Below are positions 1 to 7,432 of a DNA stretch of 29,240 nt, piece by piece (position 1 is the stretch's first letter; the number at the start of each line of letters is the position of its first letter). Position numbers and translations under genes: made by a program. The notes under the pieces are model-generated. The model had not been told where the DNA came from, ran no database searches, and saw only the letters and a list, made by a program, of their open reading frames with translations. The stretch is from an uncultured Oscillospiraceae bacterium (GTDB lineage: Bacteria; Bacillota; Clostridia; Oscillospirales; Oscillospiraceae), in assembly GCA_900752445.1 (NCBI GenBank), contig CAADVN010000252.1:1-29240 (forward strand), in the 5' to 3' direction.

Positions 1-1814
1 AACAGCATCGACGGGTTCAGCGCGAACACGTACGGCACTATGAACGCGCCTATGGCCAGCTTCGTGGCCTGCACGCCCGTCTTCATCGGGTTGCTCTTGG
101 CGATGGCGCTGCCGGCGTAGGCGGCGAGGGCCACGGGCGGGGGGATGTCGGCGACGATGCCGAAGTAGAACACGAAGAAGTGCGCGGCCACGAGGTTGAC
201 GCCAAGCTCGTTGAGTATGGGCGCGCAGGTGGTGGCCATGATGCAGTAGTTCGCGGTCGTGGGTACGCCCATGCCGAGGATGATGCAGCAGACCATGGTC
301 AGCAGCAGGCCGATGAAGACGTTGCCGCCGCTGAAGTTTATGACGGCGGTTATCAGCTTGCTGCCGAGGCCGGTGACGGTTATGCAGCCGGCGATGATGC
401 CGGCGATGCCGCAGGCGACGGCGACGGTTATCGTGCCGCGCGCGCCGGCCGCGAGGGCCTCGAAGAAGCGCTTGGGCGTAATGCGGTTTTCCTTATCGAA
501 GAGGCTCGCTATAACGGCCACGACGATGGCGATGGAGGCGCTGACCTGGATGGAGCGGGTGCTGGAGCTGACGAGGTATATCAGAATGACCAGTGGGGCC
601 AGCAGGTAGACCTTCTTGACAAGCTCGGTGAACTTGGGCAGCTCGGCGCGGGGTATGCCGCGCAGGCCGTTCTTCTTCGCCTCCAGGTGGACGGCGATAA
701 AGATGCCGAGGAAATAGAGTATGGCGGGCAGGATGGCCTGGACCGCAATCTGGCTGTACGGCTCCAGGACGTATTCCGTCATGAGGAAGGCGGCGGCGCC
801 CATGATTGGCGGCATTATCTGCCCGCCCGTCGAGGCCGCGGCCTCGACCGCGCCGGCGAATTCCGGCTTGTAGCCGGTCTTTTTCATCAGCGGTATCGTG
901 ATGGAGCCGGAGCCGACCGTGTTGGCGACGGAGGAGCCGGAGACCATGCCCTCGAGGGCGCTGGCCACGACGGCGACCTTCGCGGGGCCGCCGGAGGCGG
1001 AGCCGGCGACGGAGTTGGCCAGGTCTATGAAGAAGTTGGCGATGCCCGTCCTCTCGAGGAAGGCGCCGAAGATTATGAACACGACTATGAACTTCGCGCA
1101 GACGGTCACGGGCGAGTTGAACACGCCGTCGCGCGAGTAGAACAGCGCGTGGATGACGGCGTTCAGGCTCTTGCCGCTGGCGAAGGTGTAGATGAGCAGC
1201 ACGGCCGCGACGCAGAGTATGGGCAGGCCCACGCAGCGGCGGCACAGCTCGACGAGCGACAGGATGCCGATGATGCCGATGACCACATAGAGCGGGGTCA
1301 TCTTTATCGGGCTGGTCAGCAGCTGGCTCAGGCTGTCGTACATTATGGCGTAGTAGAAGAACGCGCCGGCGCCGACAAGCATGAGCACCACGTCGTACCA
1401 GGGCAGGGAATTCACCTTGACGTGCTTCTTGCTGGCGGGGTAGGTGAGATAGCCGAGGATGATTATGCAGCCCACGAAGATGGGCAGGCGCACCTCCTCG
1501 CTGGCGCGCGACCAGAGCGTGGCGTAGATGCTGTAGGCGGAGAAGAGGGCCATGAGTATGTCGACGGCTATCTTGGCCTTGCCATCCCAGAGGCGCGTGT
1601 TCGACTCGCGGTCGTACTTGCGCATGATGGCCTCGACATCCTCCATGGTGCCGACGTCCACGTCGTCCGTTTTCACCGCCTCTTCCGGCTCATAGGACGC
1701 GCCGTCGAAGCCCTTGACGTGCGGCTGCTCGTAATGCGGCTCGCCCGAGACCTGGGTGTCGACCACGTCGTCCTTGAAGAGGTCCTTTACCTTGTTTTTC
1801 TTTTTGTCAGACAT
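1..1814 (-). CDS. TRAP transporter permease, fused 4TM/12TM type (TAXI-associated), partial at left edge
   Basis: This is the membrane component of a tripartite ATP-independent periplasmic-type (TRAP) transporter, which imports organic acids or similar solutes using an ion gradient. Reading the minus strand from the ATG at 1814 gives about 604 residues before the window ends, with no stop. A hydrophilic N-terminal region of about 80 residues is followed by many hydrophobic segments. Family hallmarks are visible: EGMVSGSSVANTVGSGS, then a GGQIMPPIMGAAAF segment, and later LGMGVPTTANYCIMA. The small and large membrane subunits (DctQ-like and DctM-like) are fused in one chain, as is usual with TAXI-type binding proteins. 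The start is supported by GGGAGG seven nucleotides upstream. It lies directly downstream of the binding-protein gene and is presumably co-transcribed with it. The substrate cannot be read from the sequence. The C-terminus lies outside the window. Confidence 0.93.
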   Translation of the reverse strand, partial: MSDKKKNKVKDLFKDDVVDTQVSGEPHYEQPHVKGFDGASYEPEEAVKTDDVDVGTMEDVEAIMRKYDRESNTRLWDGKAKIAVDILMALFSAYSIYATLWSRASEEVRLPIFVGCIIILGYLTYPASKKHVKVNSLPWYDVVLMLVGAGAFFYYAIMYDSLSQLLTSPIKMTPLYVVIGIIGILSLVELCRRCVGLPILCVAAVLLIYTFASGKSLNAVIHALFYSRDGVFNSPVTVCAKFIVVFIIFGAFLERTGIANFFIDLANSVAGSASGGPAKVAVVASALEGMVSGSSVANTVGSGSITIPLMKKTGYKPEFAGAVEAAASTGGQIMPPIMGAAAFLMTEYVLEPYSQIAVQAILPAILYFLGIFIAVHLEAKKNGLRGIPRAELPKFTELVKKVYLLAPLVILIYLVSSSTRSIQVSASIAIVVAVIASLFDKENRITPKRFFEALAAGARGTITVAVACGIAGIIAGCITVTGLGSKLITAVINFSGGNVFIGLLLTMVCCIILGMGVPTTANYCIMATTCAPILNELGVNLVAAHFFVFYFGIVADIPPPVALAAYAGSAIAKSNPMKTGVQATKLAIGAFIVPYVFALNPSML

Positions 1815-1834
1815 TGCTTACCTCCCTGGCGAAA

Positions 1835-1865
1835 TCCGCGGCGCCCAGGTTATGGGCGCCGCGGA
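1835..1865 (-). other. Intercistronic hairpin between TRAP binding protein and permease
   Basis: A perfect 12-bp inverted repeat (TCCGCGGCGCCC at 1835-1846, complement at 1854-1865) with a 7-nt loop sits between the binding-protein stop and the permease ribosome binding site. It lacks a proper U-tract, so it is more likely an mRNA-stabilising or attenuating structure than a full terminator. Hairpins at this place are commonly used to keep binding-protein mRNA in excess over permease mRNA. Confidence 0.6.
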
Positions 1866-1888
1866 CCAACGCTCTCAGTATACTGTTA

Positions 1889-2929
1889 TCAGGCGGTGGG
1901 GACCTCAATGCCCTGCTCGGAGAAGTAGCGGGCCGCGCCCTCGTTGTAGGGTACGCTGGTGATGGAGGCGCCGAACTCGACGCTCATCTCGCTGGCCTTG
2001 GCGTGGCTGATCTTGTCGGAATTCTGGAAGAGGGTGTAGACGATGGTGTAGGCCACGTCAGGGTCGAGGTCGTCCGCGCCGATCAGCACGGCGCTGATGG
2101 CGACGGTGGTGCAGTCCTCATCGGTGCCGTAGACGTCCTTGCCGATGGTGTAGGCGCTGTAGTAGGGGCTGGACTCGATAAGGGCGTCGATGTGCTCCTG
2201 GTCGAGGCTGACGAGGTAGACGTCGTTGCTGGTGGCCAGCTGCACGATCGAGGTGGTGGGGGCGCCGGCGACGATGAAGGCGGCGTCAATCTTGCCGTCT
2301 TGCAGGCTCTCGACGCTGTTGTCGAAGTTCTGGTACACGGGGTTGATGTCCTCCTCGGTCAGGCCGTAGGCGCCGAGGACGTCTATCGCGTTGAAGTACA
2401 CGCCCGAACCGCTCACGCCGATGGAGACGTACTTGCCCTCCAGGTCGGCGACCGACTTAATCTCGGGATTGAGGGTGACTATCTGCACCTGCTCCATGTA
2501 GAGCGCGGCGAGGGTGGAGAACCCGGTCAGAGGCGCGGGGTCGCCCTTGGCGTCTACGAAGAGGCGGGTGCCGTTGTAGGCGTAGTCCATGACGTCGGAC
2601 TGGACGAAGCCGAGCTGCTGCTCGTCGCCGTCGACCATCTCGATGTTGGTCTGGCTGCCGCCGGAGGTGACAGCGGTAATATTCACGCCGGTGTTGTTGG
2701 AAATGTAGGTGGCGAAGGTGCTTCCGAAGCCGTAGTAGGTGCCGGTGGAGCTGCCGGTGCCGAACTCAAGCTCGGCGCTGGCCTCGACTTCGGGGACGTC
2801 GGCCGGGCCCGCGCTGGGGGCGGCGCTGGCATTGGGATCGCTGCTGGGCTCGCTGGGCGTCTCGCCGCAGGCGGCGAGCGCAAATACCAGTGCCAGGCAC
2901 AGTACCAGCGCGGCTATTCTCTTTTTCAT
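1889..2929 (-). CDS. TAXI family TRAP transporter solute-binding lipoprotein
   Basis: This is the extracytoplasmic substrate-capturing subunit of the TRAP transporter. The start was placed at the ATG at 2929 (MKKRIAALVL), because GGGAGGAA precedes it by a few bases and a lipoprotein signal peptide begins there; an upstream in-frame ATG at 2977 has no comparable site. The signal peptide ends in the lipobox ALAAC, with the lipidated Cys at residue 21, followed by a Ser/Pro/Ala-rich linker. The mature part starts with the TAXI signature GTGSSTGTYYGFGSTFATYI and later contains the family-like segments VSIGVSGSGVYFNAIDVLGA and YNEGAARYFSE. At 346 residues the length is normal for the family. The permease gene follows after 74 bp containing a strong hairpin. 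The substrate is unknown; TAXI proteins of this group are often linked to dicarboxylates or glutamate, but nothing here proves that. Confidence 0.92.
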   Translation of the reverse strand: MKKRIAALVLCLALVFALAACGETPSEPSSDPNASAAPSAGPADVPEVEASAELEFGTGSSTGTYYGFGSTFATYISNNTGVNITAVTSGGSQTNIEMVDGDEQQLGFVQSDVMDYAYNGTRLFVDAKGDPAPLTGFSTLAALYMEQVQIVTLNPEIKSVADLEGKYVSIGVSGSGVYFNAIDVLGAYGLTEEDINPVYQNFDNSVESLQDGKIDAAFIVAGAPTTSIVQLATSNDVYLVSLDQEHIDALIESSPYYSAYTIGKDVYGTDEDCTTVAISAVLIGADDLDPDVAYTIVYTLFQNSDKISHAKASEMSVEFGASITSVPYNEGAARYFSEQGIEVPTA

Positions 2930-2993
2930 TCTGAGTTCCTCCCTTTGACAATTAAATTGCATTTTCAACTTCAGCAAATTTCAAGACAAACAC

Positions 2994-3022
2994 AGTATAC
3001 GCCATTCCCTGCCTTATTTCAA
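2994..3022 (-). promoter_or_regulatory. Sigma-A type promoter for the TRAP operon
   Basis: On the minus strand TTGAAA (3017-3022) is followed after exactly 17 bases by TATACT (2994-2999). This puts the transcription start near 2987, giving a leader of about 57 nt before the binding-protein ATG. The spacing and hexamers match a vegetative promoter well. Confidence 0.7.
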
Positions 3023-3047
3023 GCCCAAAAATGAATTTGGCGGGAAC

Positions 3048-3063
3048 AATATTGCAAAATATT
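3048..3063. promoter_or_regulatory. Candidate LysR-type operator upstream of the TRAP promoter
   Basis: AATATT-GCAA-AATATT is an interrupted palindrome between the LysR gene and the TRAP promoter. Its centre lies about 68 bases upstream of the predicted start of transcription, close to the -65 position at which LysR-type activators usually place their recognition site. The AT-rich dyad stands out from the GC-rich surroundings. The assignment is inference from position and symmetry. Confidence 0.4.
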
Positions 3064-3075
3064 TCACGCGCTAAT

Positions 3076-3975
3076 TCACGACGTCGTGTTGCCCGGCTTT
3101 GAGTAATGCTCCCGCACCCAGTCTGAGACGCACTGGGAAAAGCGCAGTGTGGCAGGTCCGGCCCTGTCCGCGTCCGGAAGACACAGGCCTATGGTCCGGC
3201 TCGCAGGCGGGGTCAGCTCCATTATCCGCACGTTGTCGCTGCGTCCGGAGAGCAGCAGCTCAGGCATGATGCTGACTCCGAGCCCCTGCTCCACCATGGC
3301 AATTATAGCGTAGTCGTCCTTCGTCGTATACCGTATGTTGGGCTTCACGCCCGCGGCCTCCAGGGCGCGCCGCGCGTCGTGGTCGGAGGTCTCGAGCAGG
3401 CTTATGAAGGGCTCGTGCTCCACCTCCTTTATCGGGAAGCGCGGCAGGGAGGCCAGCCGGTGCTCCTTCGGCACCACGGCGAGCAGCCTGTCCTCCAGCA
3501 GCGCCGTCACCTTTCCCCTCTGCTTCGTGGGCAGGGCGATGAAGCCCAGATCGCAGCTGCCATCCGACAGCCACTGCTCCACGTCGTGGTAGTCCCCGTT
3601 CATCAGCTTCAGTTCGACATTCGGGTAATCCGCCTGGAAGCGCTTTATCATGCCAGGCAGCCAGTGCACCGCCACGCTGGTGAAGGTGCCTATGCGCACC
3701 GTGCCGCAGTCCAGGCCGCGTATGGCCGCCGCAGTCTGCTCCAGCTGCTCGCGCGAGCTGAGCATGCCGCGTATCGCCGGCAGCACCCGTTCGCCTTCCG
3801 CCGTGGCCTTCGCCCCGCTCCTGCCCCTTTTTAATAATGAAAAGCCCAGCTCCTCCTCCAGCGCCCCTATCATGTGCGACACCGCAGACTGTGTGACGCC
3901 CAGCTCCGCCGCCGCCCGCGTCAGGCTCCCCAGCTCCGCAGCCTTCAAAAAGGCCTCATACTTGTTCACAGGCAT
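3076..3975 (-). CDS. LysR family transcriptional regulator
   Basis: This 299-residue protein is a DNA-binding regulator of normal LysR length. The N-terminal winged helix-turn-helix (about residues 4-62) reads FLKAAELGSLTRAAAELGV then TQSAVSHMIGALEEELGFSL, which is the family pattern. The remainder is the two-lobed effector-binding domain, with the recognisable run GTVRIGTFTSVAVHWLPGMI near residue 95. The gene is immediately upstream of the TRAP operon on the same strand and diverges from the putP-like symporter, so it may control either or both in response to a transported solute. AAAGGAATTC precedes the ATG at a somewhat long spacing. The effector cannot be predicted from sequence alone. 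Confidence 0.92.
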   Translation of the reverse strand: MPVNKYEAFLKAAELGSLTRAAAELGVTQSAVSHMIGALEEELGFSLLKRGRSGAKATAEGERVLPAIRGMLSSREQLEQTAAAIRGLDCGTVRIGTFTSVAVHWLPGMIKRFQADYPNVELKLMNGDYHDVEQWLSDGSCDLGFIALPTKQRGKVTALLEDRLLAVVPKEHRLASLPRFPIKEVEHEPFISLLETSDHDARRALEAAGVKPNIRYTTKDDYAIIAMVEQGLGVSIMPELLLSGRSDNVRIMELTPPASRTIGLCLPDADRAGPATLRFSQCVSDWVREHYSKPGNTTS

Positions 3976-3978
3976 TTA

Positions 3979-4008
3979 TTATGAATTCCTTTCATGTATT
4001 TATGAATT
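3979..4008. repeat. Direct repeat TTATGAATT with 21-bp period in front of the LysR gene
   Basis: TTATGAATT occurs at 3979-3987 and again at 4000-4008, exactly 21 bp apart (two helical turns), in an AT-rich stretch directly upstream of the LysR start codon. This is the place expected for an autoregulatory operator. The function is inferred from location and phasing only. Confidence 0.4.
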
Positions 4009-4075
4009 ATTTAAATATATTTGATGCGAGGGCTCAAAAAAGCGCCGCACGGCCCAAAAAGCGCCCCGCCGCCTC

Positions 4076-4104
4076 TTGCCAATTCCCGCGGGCAAGATTA
4101 TAAT
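4076..4104 (+). promoter_or_regulatory. Sigma-A type promoter for the putP-like gene
   Basis: TTGCCA (4076-4081), a 17-base spacer and a perfect TATAAT (4099-4104) lie 65 bp upstream of the chosen start codon. The spacer contains the palindrome CCCGCGGG, and TTGCC/GGCAA flank it as an inverted repeat, so a repressor could overlap the promoter. Confidence 0.7.
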
Positions 4105-4168
4105 TCAAAAGCATCCATTTGTAAAGCTCATGGTTTGCATTAATTATTTTCACGTGTGGGGTAGAGGA

Positions 4169-5620
4169 ATGAACGTAACCGAACTCGTGGTATTTGTCAT
4201 TTATTTTGTGTTCATGGTGGGCATAGGCATCTACTTCTTTGCCCGGAGCAAGGGCGGCAGTGAGAAGGACTACTTCCTGGGCGGGCGCCAGATGGGGCCC
4301 TGGGTCTCTGCGCTGTCGGCGGGCGCCTCGGACATGAGCGCCTGGGTGCTCATGGGCCTGCCCGCCTCGGTCTATGCGCTGGGCATGGGCCAGATCTGGA
4401 TAGCGGTGGGCCTCGCCATAGGCTATGCGGCGTCCTGGATCTTCGAGGCGCCGAGGCTGCGCAAGTTCTCGATAGCAGCCGGCGACTCGATAACTATACC
4501 GCAGTATCTGACGAACCGCTTCCTGTCCAAGAGCAAGTTCTTGCAGATCATCTGCGCCGTCATCTTCCTTGTGGCGTACACCATATATGCCGCCTCGAGC
4601 ATCAAGGCCTGCGGCACGCTCTTCAGCACGGTCATTGGCATTGACGCGACGGCGGCGATGTACATAGCGGCCTTCATCATCATAGCCTACACCTTCCTGG
4701 GCGGCTTCAACGCGGTCTGCTGGACGGACTTCTTCCAGGGCCTGCTGATGCTGGCGGCTCTGCTCATAGCGCCCATCTTCGCCCTTGCGCTCGTGAAAAA
4801 CGGCGGGGCCGTGTCGGGCGCGGCGCCGGCAGTCGAGGGCTACTGGGACGCCTTCACGAGCTGGAGCGACATCATATCCGGCCTCGGCTGGGGCCTCGGC
4901 TACTTCGGAATGCCGCACATCATAATAAGGTTCATGTCGATCCGCTCGGACAAGGACCTGCGCAAATCGAGCGTCATAGGCATCAGCTGGACCTTTATCA
5001 TCCTGATCTTCTCCGTGGGCTCCGGCCTCATCGGGCGCATGTTCCTGGGCGAGATAGAGGATTCCTCTGTGGTCTTCATCACCATGGTACGCACTATCTT
5101 CCCGGCGCTGGTGAGCGGCATCCTGCTCTCGGCCATCCTGGCAGCGGCGATGAGCACGGCGGACTCGCAGCTGCTGGCCTCGGCTTCGGCCTTTGCCAGC
5201 GACGTGTATAAGCCTGTGTTCCGGAAGAACGCCTCGGACAAGGAGATGCTATGGGCGGGGCGCATCGTGGTCGTGGTCATAGCGGTCATCGCGCTGCTCA
5301 TTGCGGCTAACCCGAGCAGCGGCACGATCATGGGCCTTGTTGAGAACGCCTGGGGCGTCTTCGGCGCCGCCTTCGGCCCGGTCATACTGCTGTCCCTCTT
5401 CTGGAGGCGCTTCACCTTCTCCGGCGCCGTGGCAGGCATAGTGGTCGGCGCTGTCGTTGACGTGCTCTGGCTGGCCTTCCTCAAGGGCACGGGAGTATAT
5501 GAGATCATCCCCGGCTTCTTCGCGGGACTGCTCGCCGCCGTCGTCGCGGCCCTCGCGAGCAGGGCGCCCGGCAAGGACGTGGAGCAGCTCTATGACACAG
5601 CCGTGGCCATGAAGGACTGA
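4169..5620 (+). CDS. putP: Sodium/proline symporter (sodium:solute symporter family)
   Basis: This is an inner-membrane Na+-coupled transporter, most likely for proline. The start at 4169 (MNVTELVVFV) was chosen over an in-frame ATG at 4076 because it begins directly at the first membrane segment, lies downstream of the predicted promoter and is preceded by GGGG/GAGG; the ATG at 4076 overlaps the -35 hexamer. The 483-residue protein has about 13 hydrophobic segments. Strongly PutP-like motifs are WVSALSAGASDMSAWVLMGL (around residue 50, proline and Na+ site) and ILAAAMSTADSQLLASASA (around residue 325, Na+-site serine region), with LGGFNAVCWTDFFQG in the middle. It stands alone, diverging from the LysR gene and convergent with RNase Y. 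Other solutes handled by the family, such as pantothenate, are less likely given the DMSAW motif. Confidence 0.9.
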   Translation: MNVTELVVFVIYFVFMVGIGIYFFARSKGGSEKDYFLGGRQMGPWVSALSAGASDMSAWVLMGLPASVYALGMGQIWIAVGLAIGYAASWIFEAPRLRKFSIAAGDSITIPQYLTNRFLSKSKFLQIICAVIFLVAYTIYAASSIKACGTLFSTVIGIDATAAMYIAAFIIIAYTFLGGFNAVCWTDFFQGLLMLAALLIAPIFALALVKNGGAVSGAAPAVEGYWDAFTSWSDIISGLGWGLGYFGMPHIIIRFMSIRSDKDLRKSSVIGISWTFIILIFSVGSGLIGRMFLGEIEDSSVVFITMVRTIFPALVSGILLSAILAAAMSTADSQLLASASAFASDVYKPVFRKNASDKEMLWAGRIVVVVIAVIALLIAANPSSGTIMGLVENAWGVFGAAFGPVILLSLFWRRFTFSGAVAGIVVGAVVDVLWLAFLKGTGVYEIIPGFFAGLLAAVVAALASRAPGKDVEQLYDTAVAMKD

Positions 5621-5635
5621 GAACGGCACAAAACA

Positions 5636-5669
5636 AATCGAGCGGACGCCGCCTGGCGTCCGCTCGATT
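5636..5669. terminator. Bidirectional rho-independent terminator between putP and rny
   Basis: A perfect 15-bp stem (AATCGAGCGGACGCC at 5636-5650, complement at 5655-5669) with a 4-nt loop lies between two convergent genes. T-rich sequence follows on both strands (TTCTGTCTTATTT on plus, TTGTTTTG on minus), so it can end transcription of both. Confidence 0.85.
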
Positions 5670-5674
5670 CTGTC

Positions 5675-7216
5675 TTATTTCGCGTACTCTATAGCCTTCG
5701 TCTCTCTGAGGACATGGACCTTTATCTGTCCGGGGTAGGTGAGCTCGTCCTCTATCTTCTTGGCTATGTCCCTGGCGAGCAGGACCATCTGGTCCTCCGA
5801 GACCTCCTCGGGCTTGACCATCACCCTGATCTCGCGCCCGGCCTGGATGGCGTAGCAGCCCGCGATGCCCGGGAAGCTCCTTGAGACCTCCTCGAGCTTT
5901 TCGAGGCGCTTGACATAGTTTTCGATGTTCTCGCGCCTGGCTCCCGGCCTGGAGGCCGAGATGGCATCCGCCGCCTGGACCAGGCAGGCGATGACCGTGT
6001 GCGGCTCCACGTCGCCGTGGTGTGCCTCTATGGCGTGCAGCACCTCGGGGGATTCCTTGTACTTGCGCGCCACGTCCACGCCTATCGTCACGTGGCTGCC
6101 CTCGACCTCGTGGTCGATGCTCTTGCCGAGGTCGTGCAGCAGGCCCGCGCGCTTGGCCGTAGTCACGTCCACGCCCAGCTCGGAGGCCAGCAGGCCGGCT
6201 ATGTGCGCCACCTCTATCGAGTGGTTCAGCACGTTCTGGCCGTAGCTCGTGCGGTACTTCATCCGGCCCAGGAGCTTTATTATCTCCGGGTTCAGGCCGT
6301 GGATGTTCGTCTCGAACGCCGCGCGCTCGCCTTCGGCCTTGATGGTGGCGTTGACCTCTCTCTGCGCCTTGGAGACCATCTCCTCTATCCGAGCCGGATG
6401 TATGCGCCCGTCCTGGATGAGCTTCTCAAGCGCTATCCTCGCTATCTCGCGCCTCACGGGGTCGAAGCTAGAGAGCGTTATCGCCTCAGGCGTGTCGTCA
6501 ATTATGAGGTCGCAGCCCGTCAGCGTTTCGATGGAACGAATGTTGCGTCCCTCTCGTCCTATGATGCGGCCCTTCATCTCGTCGTTGGGGAGTGGTACGA
6601 CGGAGACGGTTATCTCGCTCGCGTGGTCTGCAGCGCAGCGCTGTATGGCCGTCGCTATGATCTCTCTGGCCTTTTCCTCGGCCTCTTCCTTGTACTGTGC
6701 CTCGACCTCGCGCACCTTCGCCGCCATCTCGTGAGTCACCTCGGACTCGACATTCGAGATCAGGTAGGCCTTCGCCTCGTCAACGGTGTAGCCCGATATC
6801 TTCTCGAGCATCTCGAGCTGGCTCTTCTTGACGAGCCTTATCTCCTCCTGCTGGGCCTCGGCCTGGGCGATCTTCTGGTTCAGGGCCTCGGTCTTCTTTT
6901 CAAGCGTGTCGTTCTTGCGGTCAAGCGTCTCCTCCTTCTGCTGGAGCCTCCGCTCCTGCTTCGAGAGCTCCGCGCGCCGCTCCTTGACCTCGCGCTCGTA
7001 CTCGCTGCGGCTCTTGTGTATCTCCTCCCTGGCCTCCACCAAGGCCTCGCGCTTCTTGGACTCAGCGGCCTTTATCGACTCGTTTATTATCCGCTTTGCC
7101 TCTTCTTCCGCGCTGGAGATCTCACGCTCGGCGACCTTCTTCCTGTAGCCTATGCCGAGAAAAAAGCCTGCTACCAGCGTGACTATGCAGGCCACGCCGG
7201 CTATTATCCATTCCAT
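5675..7216 (-). CDS. rny: Ribonuclease Y
   Basis: RNase Y is the membrane-anchored endoribonuclease that initiates mRNA decay in Bacillota. The order of domains is complete: an N-terminal membrane helix (MEWIIAGVACIVTLVAGFF), a long charged coiled coil to about residue 180, a KH RNA-binding domain with GRIIGREGRNIRSIETLTG (about 216-250), and an HD domain whose metal-binding HD pair is in GLLHDLGKSIDHE (about 361-362). The C-terminus ends in ETKAIEYAK, as in Bacillus subtilis Rny. From the ATG at 7216 the protein has 513 residues. An upstream in-frame ATG at 7246 adds ten residues; GGGAGG lies between the two, about 14 bases before the inner ATG, and no site is seen before the outer one. The stop is close to the shared terminator with putP. 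Confidence 0.95.
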   Translation of the reverse strand: MEWIIAGVACIVTLVAGFFLGIGYRKKVAEREISSAEEEAKRIINESIKAAESKKREALVEAREEIHKSRSEYEREVKERRAELSKQERRLQQKEETLDRKNDTLEKKTEALNQKIAQAEAQQEEIRLVKKSQLEMLEKISGYTVDEAKAYLISNVESEVTHEMAAKVREVEAQYKEEAEEKAREIIATAIQRCAADHASEITVSVVPLPNDEMKGRIIGREGRNIRSIETLTGCDLIIDDTPEAITLSSFDPVRREIARIALEKLIQDGRIHPARIEEMVSKAQREVNATIKAEGERAAFETNIHGLNPEIIKLLGRMKYRTSYGQNVLNHSIEVAHIAGLLASELGVDVTTAKRAGLLHDLGKSIDHEVEGSHVTIGVDVARKYKESPEVLHAIEAHHGDVEPHTVIACLVQAADAISASRPGARRENIENYVKRLEKLEEVSRSFPGIAGCYAIQAGREIRVMVKPEEVSEDQMVLLARDIAKKIEDELTYPGQIKVHVLRETKAIEYAK

Positions 7217-7432
7217 AATATCTGTATACGCCTCCCTTGTCTTCATATATTGCCAGTAATAAAGACGGGACGAAGTGCCATCCCGTGTAAAGTTTTAATA
7301 TCAAGGGGTTCCCCAGCCCCACAATATTATCGAATTATTTTACACCTTATCCGGGCATTATGTCAAGCGCACTTGTGCTTTGGCGGGCGGGCGGCTATAA
7401 TCATCCCTGACAGGCTGTTGGAGGTAAAGTCC
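7217..7432. other. Divergent intergenic region between rny and the first GT39-like gene
   Basis: The region holds the promoter of the rightward glycosyltransferase and the leader of rny. On the rny side a short dyad (ACGGGA at 7265-7270, TCCCGT at 7281-7286) could fold at the 5' end of the message. I found no convincing -35/-10 pair for rny, only weak candidates around TTGTGG and TATTAA. Confidence 0.45.
7373..7401 (+). promoter_or_regulatory. Promoter of the GT39-like glycosyltransferase genes
   Basis: TTGTGC (7373-7378) and a perfect TATAAT (7396-7401) are separated by 17 bases. The predicted transcription start near 7408 leaves a 25-nt leader containing the GGAGGT ribosome binding site of the gene at 7433. 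Confidence 0.7.

Noticed and set aside
180..1928. 582-codon open frame on the plus strand opposite the TRAP permease
   Set aside because: It is a by-product of GC-rich codon use; its composition (Gly, Asp, Ala, Val-rich, no fold) is that of a shadow, and the minus strand encodes a clear transporter.
4076..4168. Earlier ATG for the putP-like gene at 4076
   Set aside because: It lies on the -35 hexamer of the predicted promoter and adds a poorly conserved 31-residue tail before the first membrane segment.
5999..7432. Leftward extension of the GT39-like reading frame, giving a 938-codon frame
   Set aside because: The extension runs antisense through RNase Y; GGAGGT and a good promoter fix the real start at 7433.
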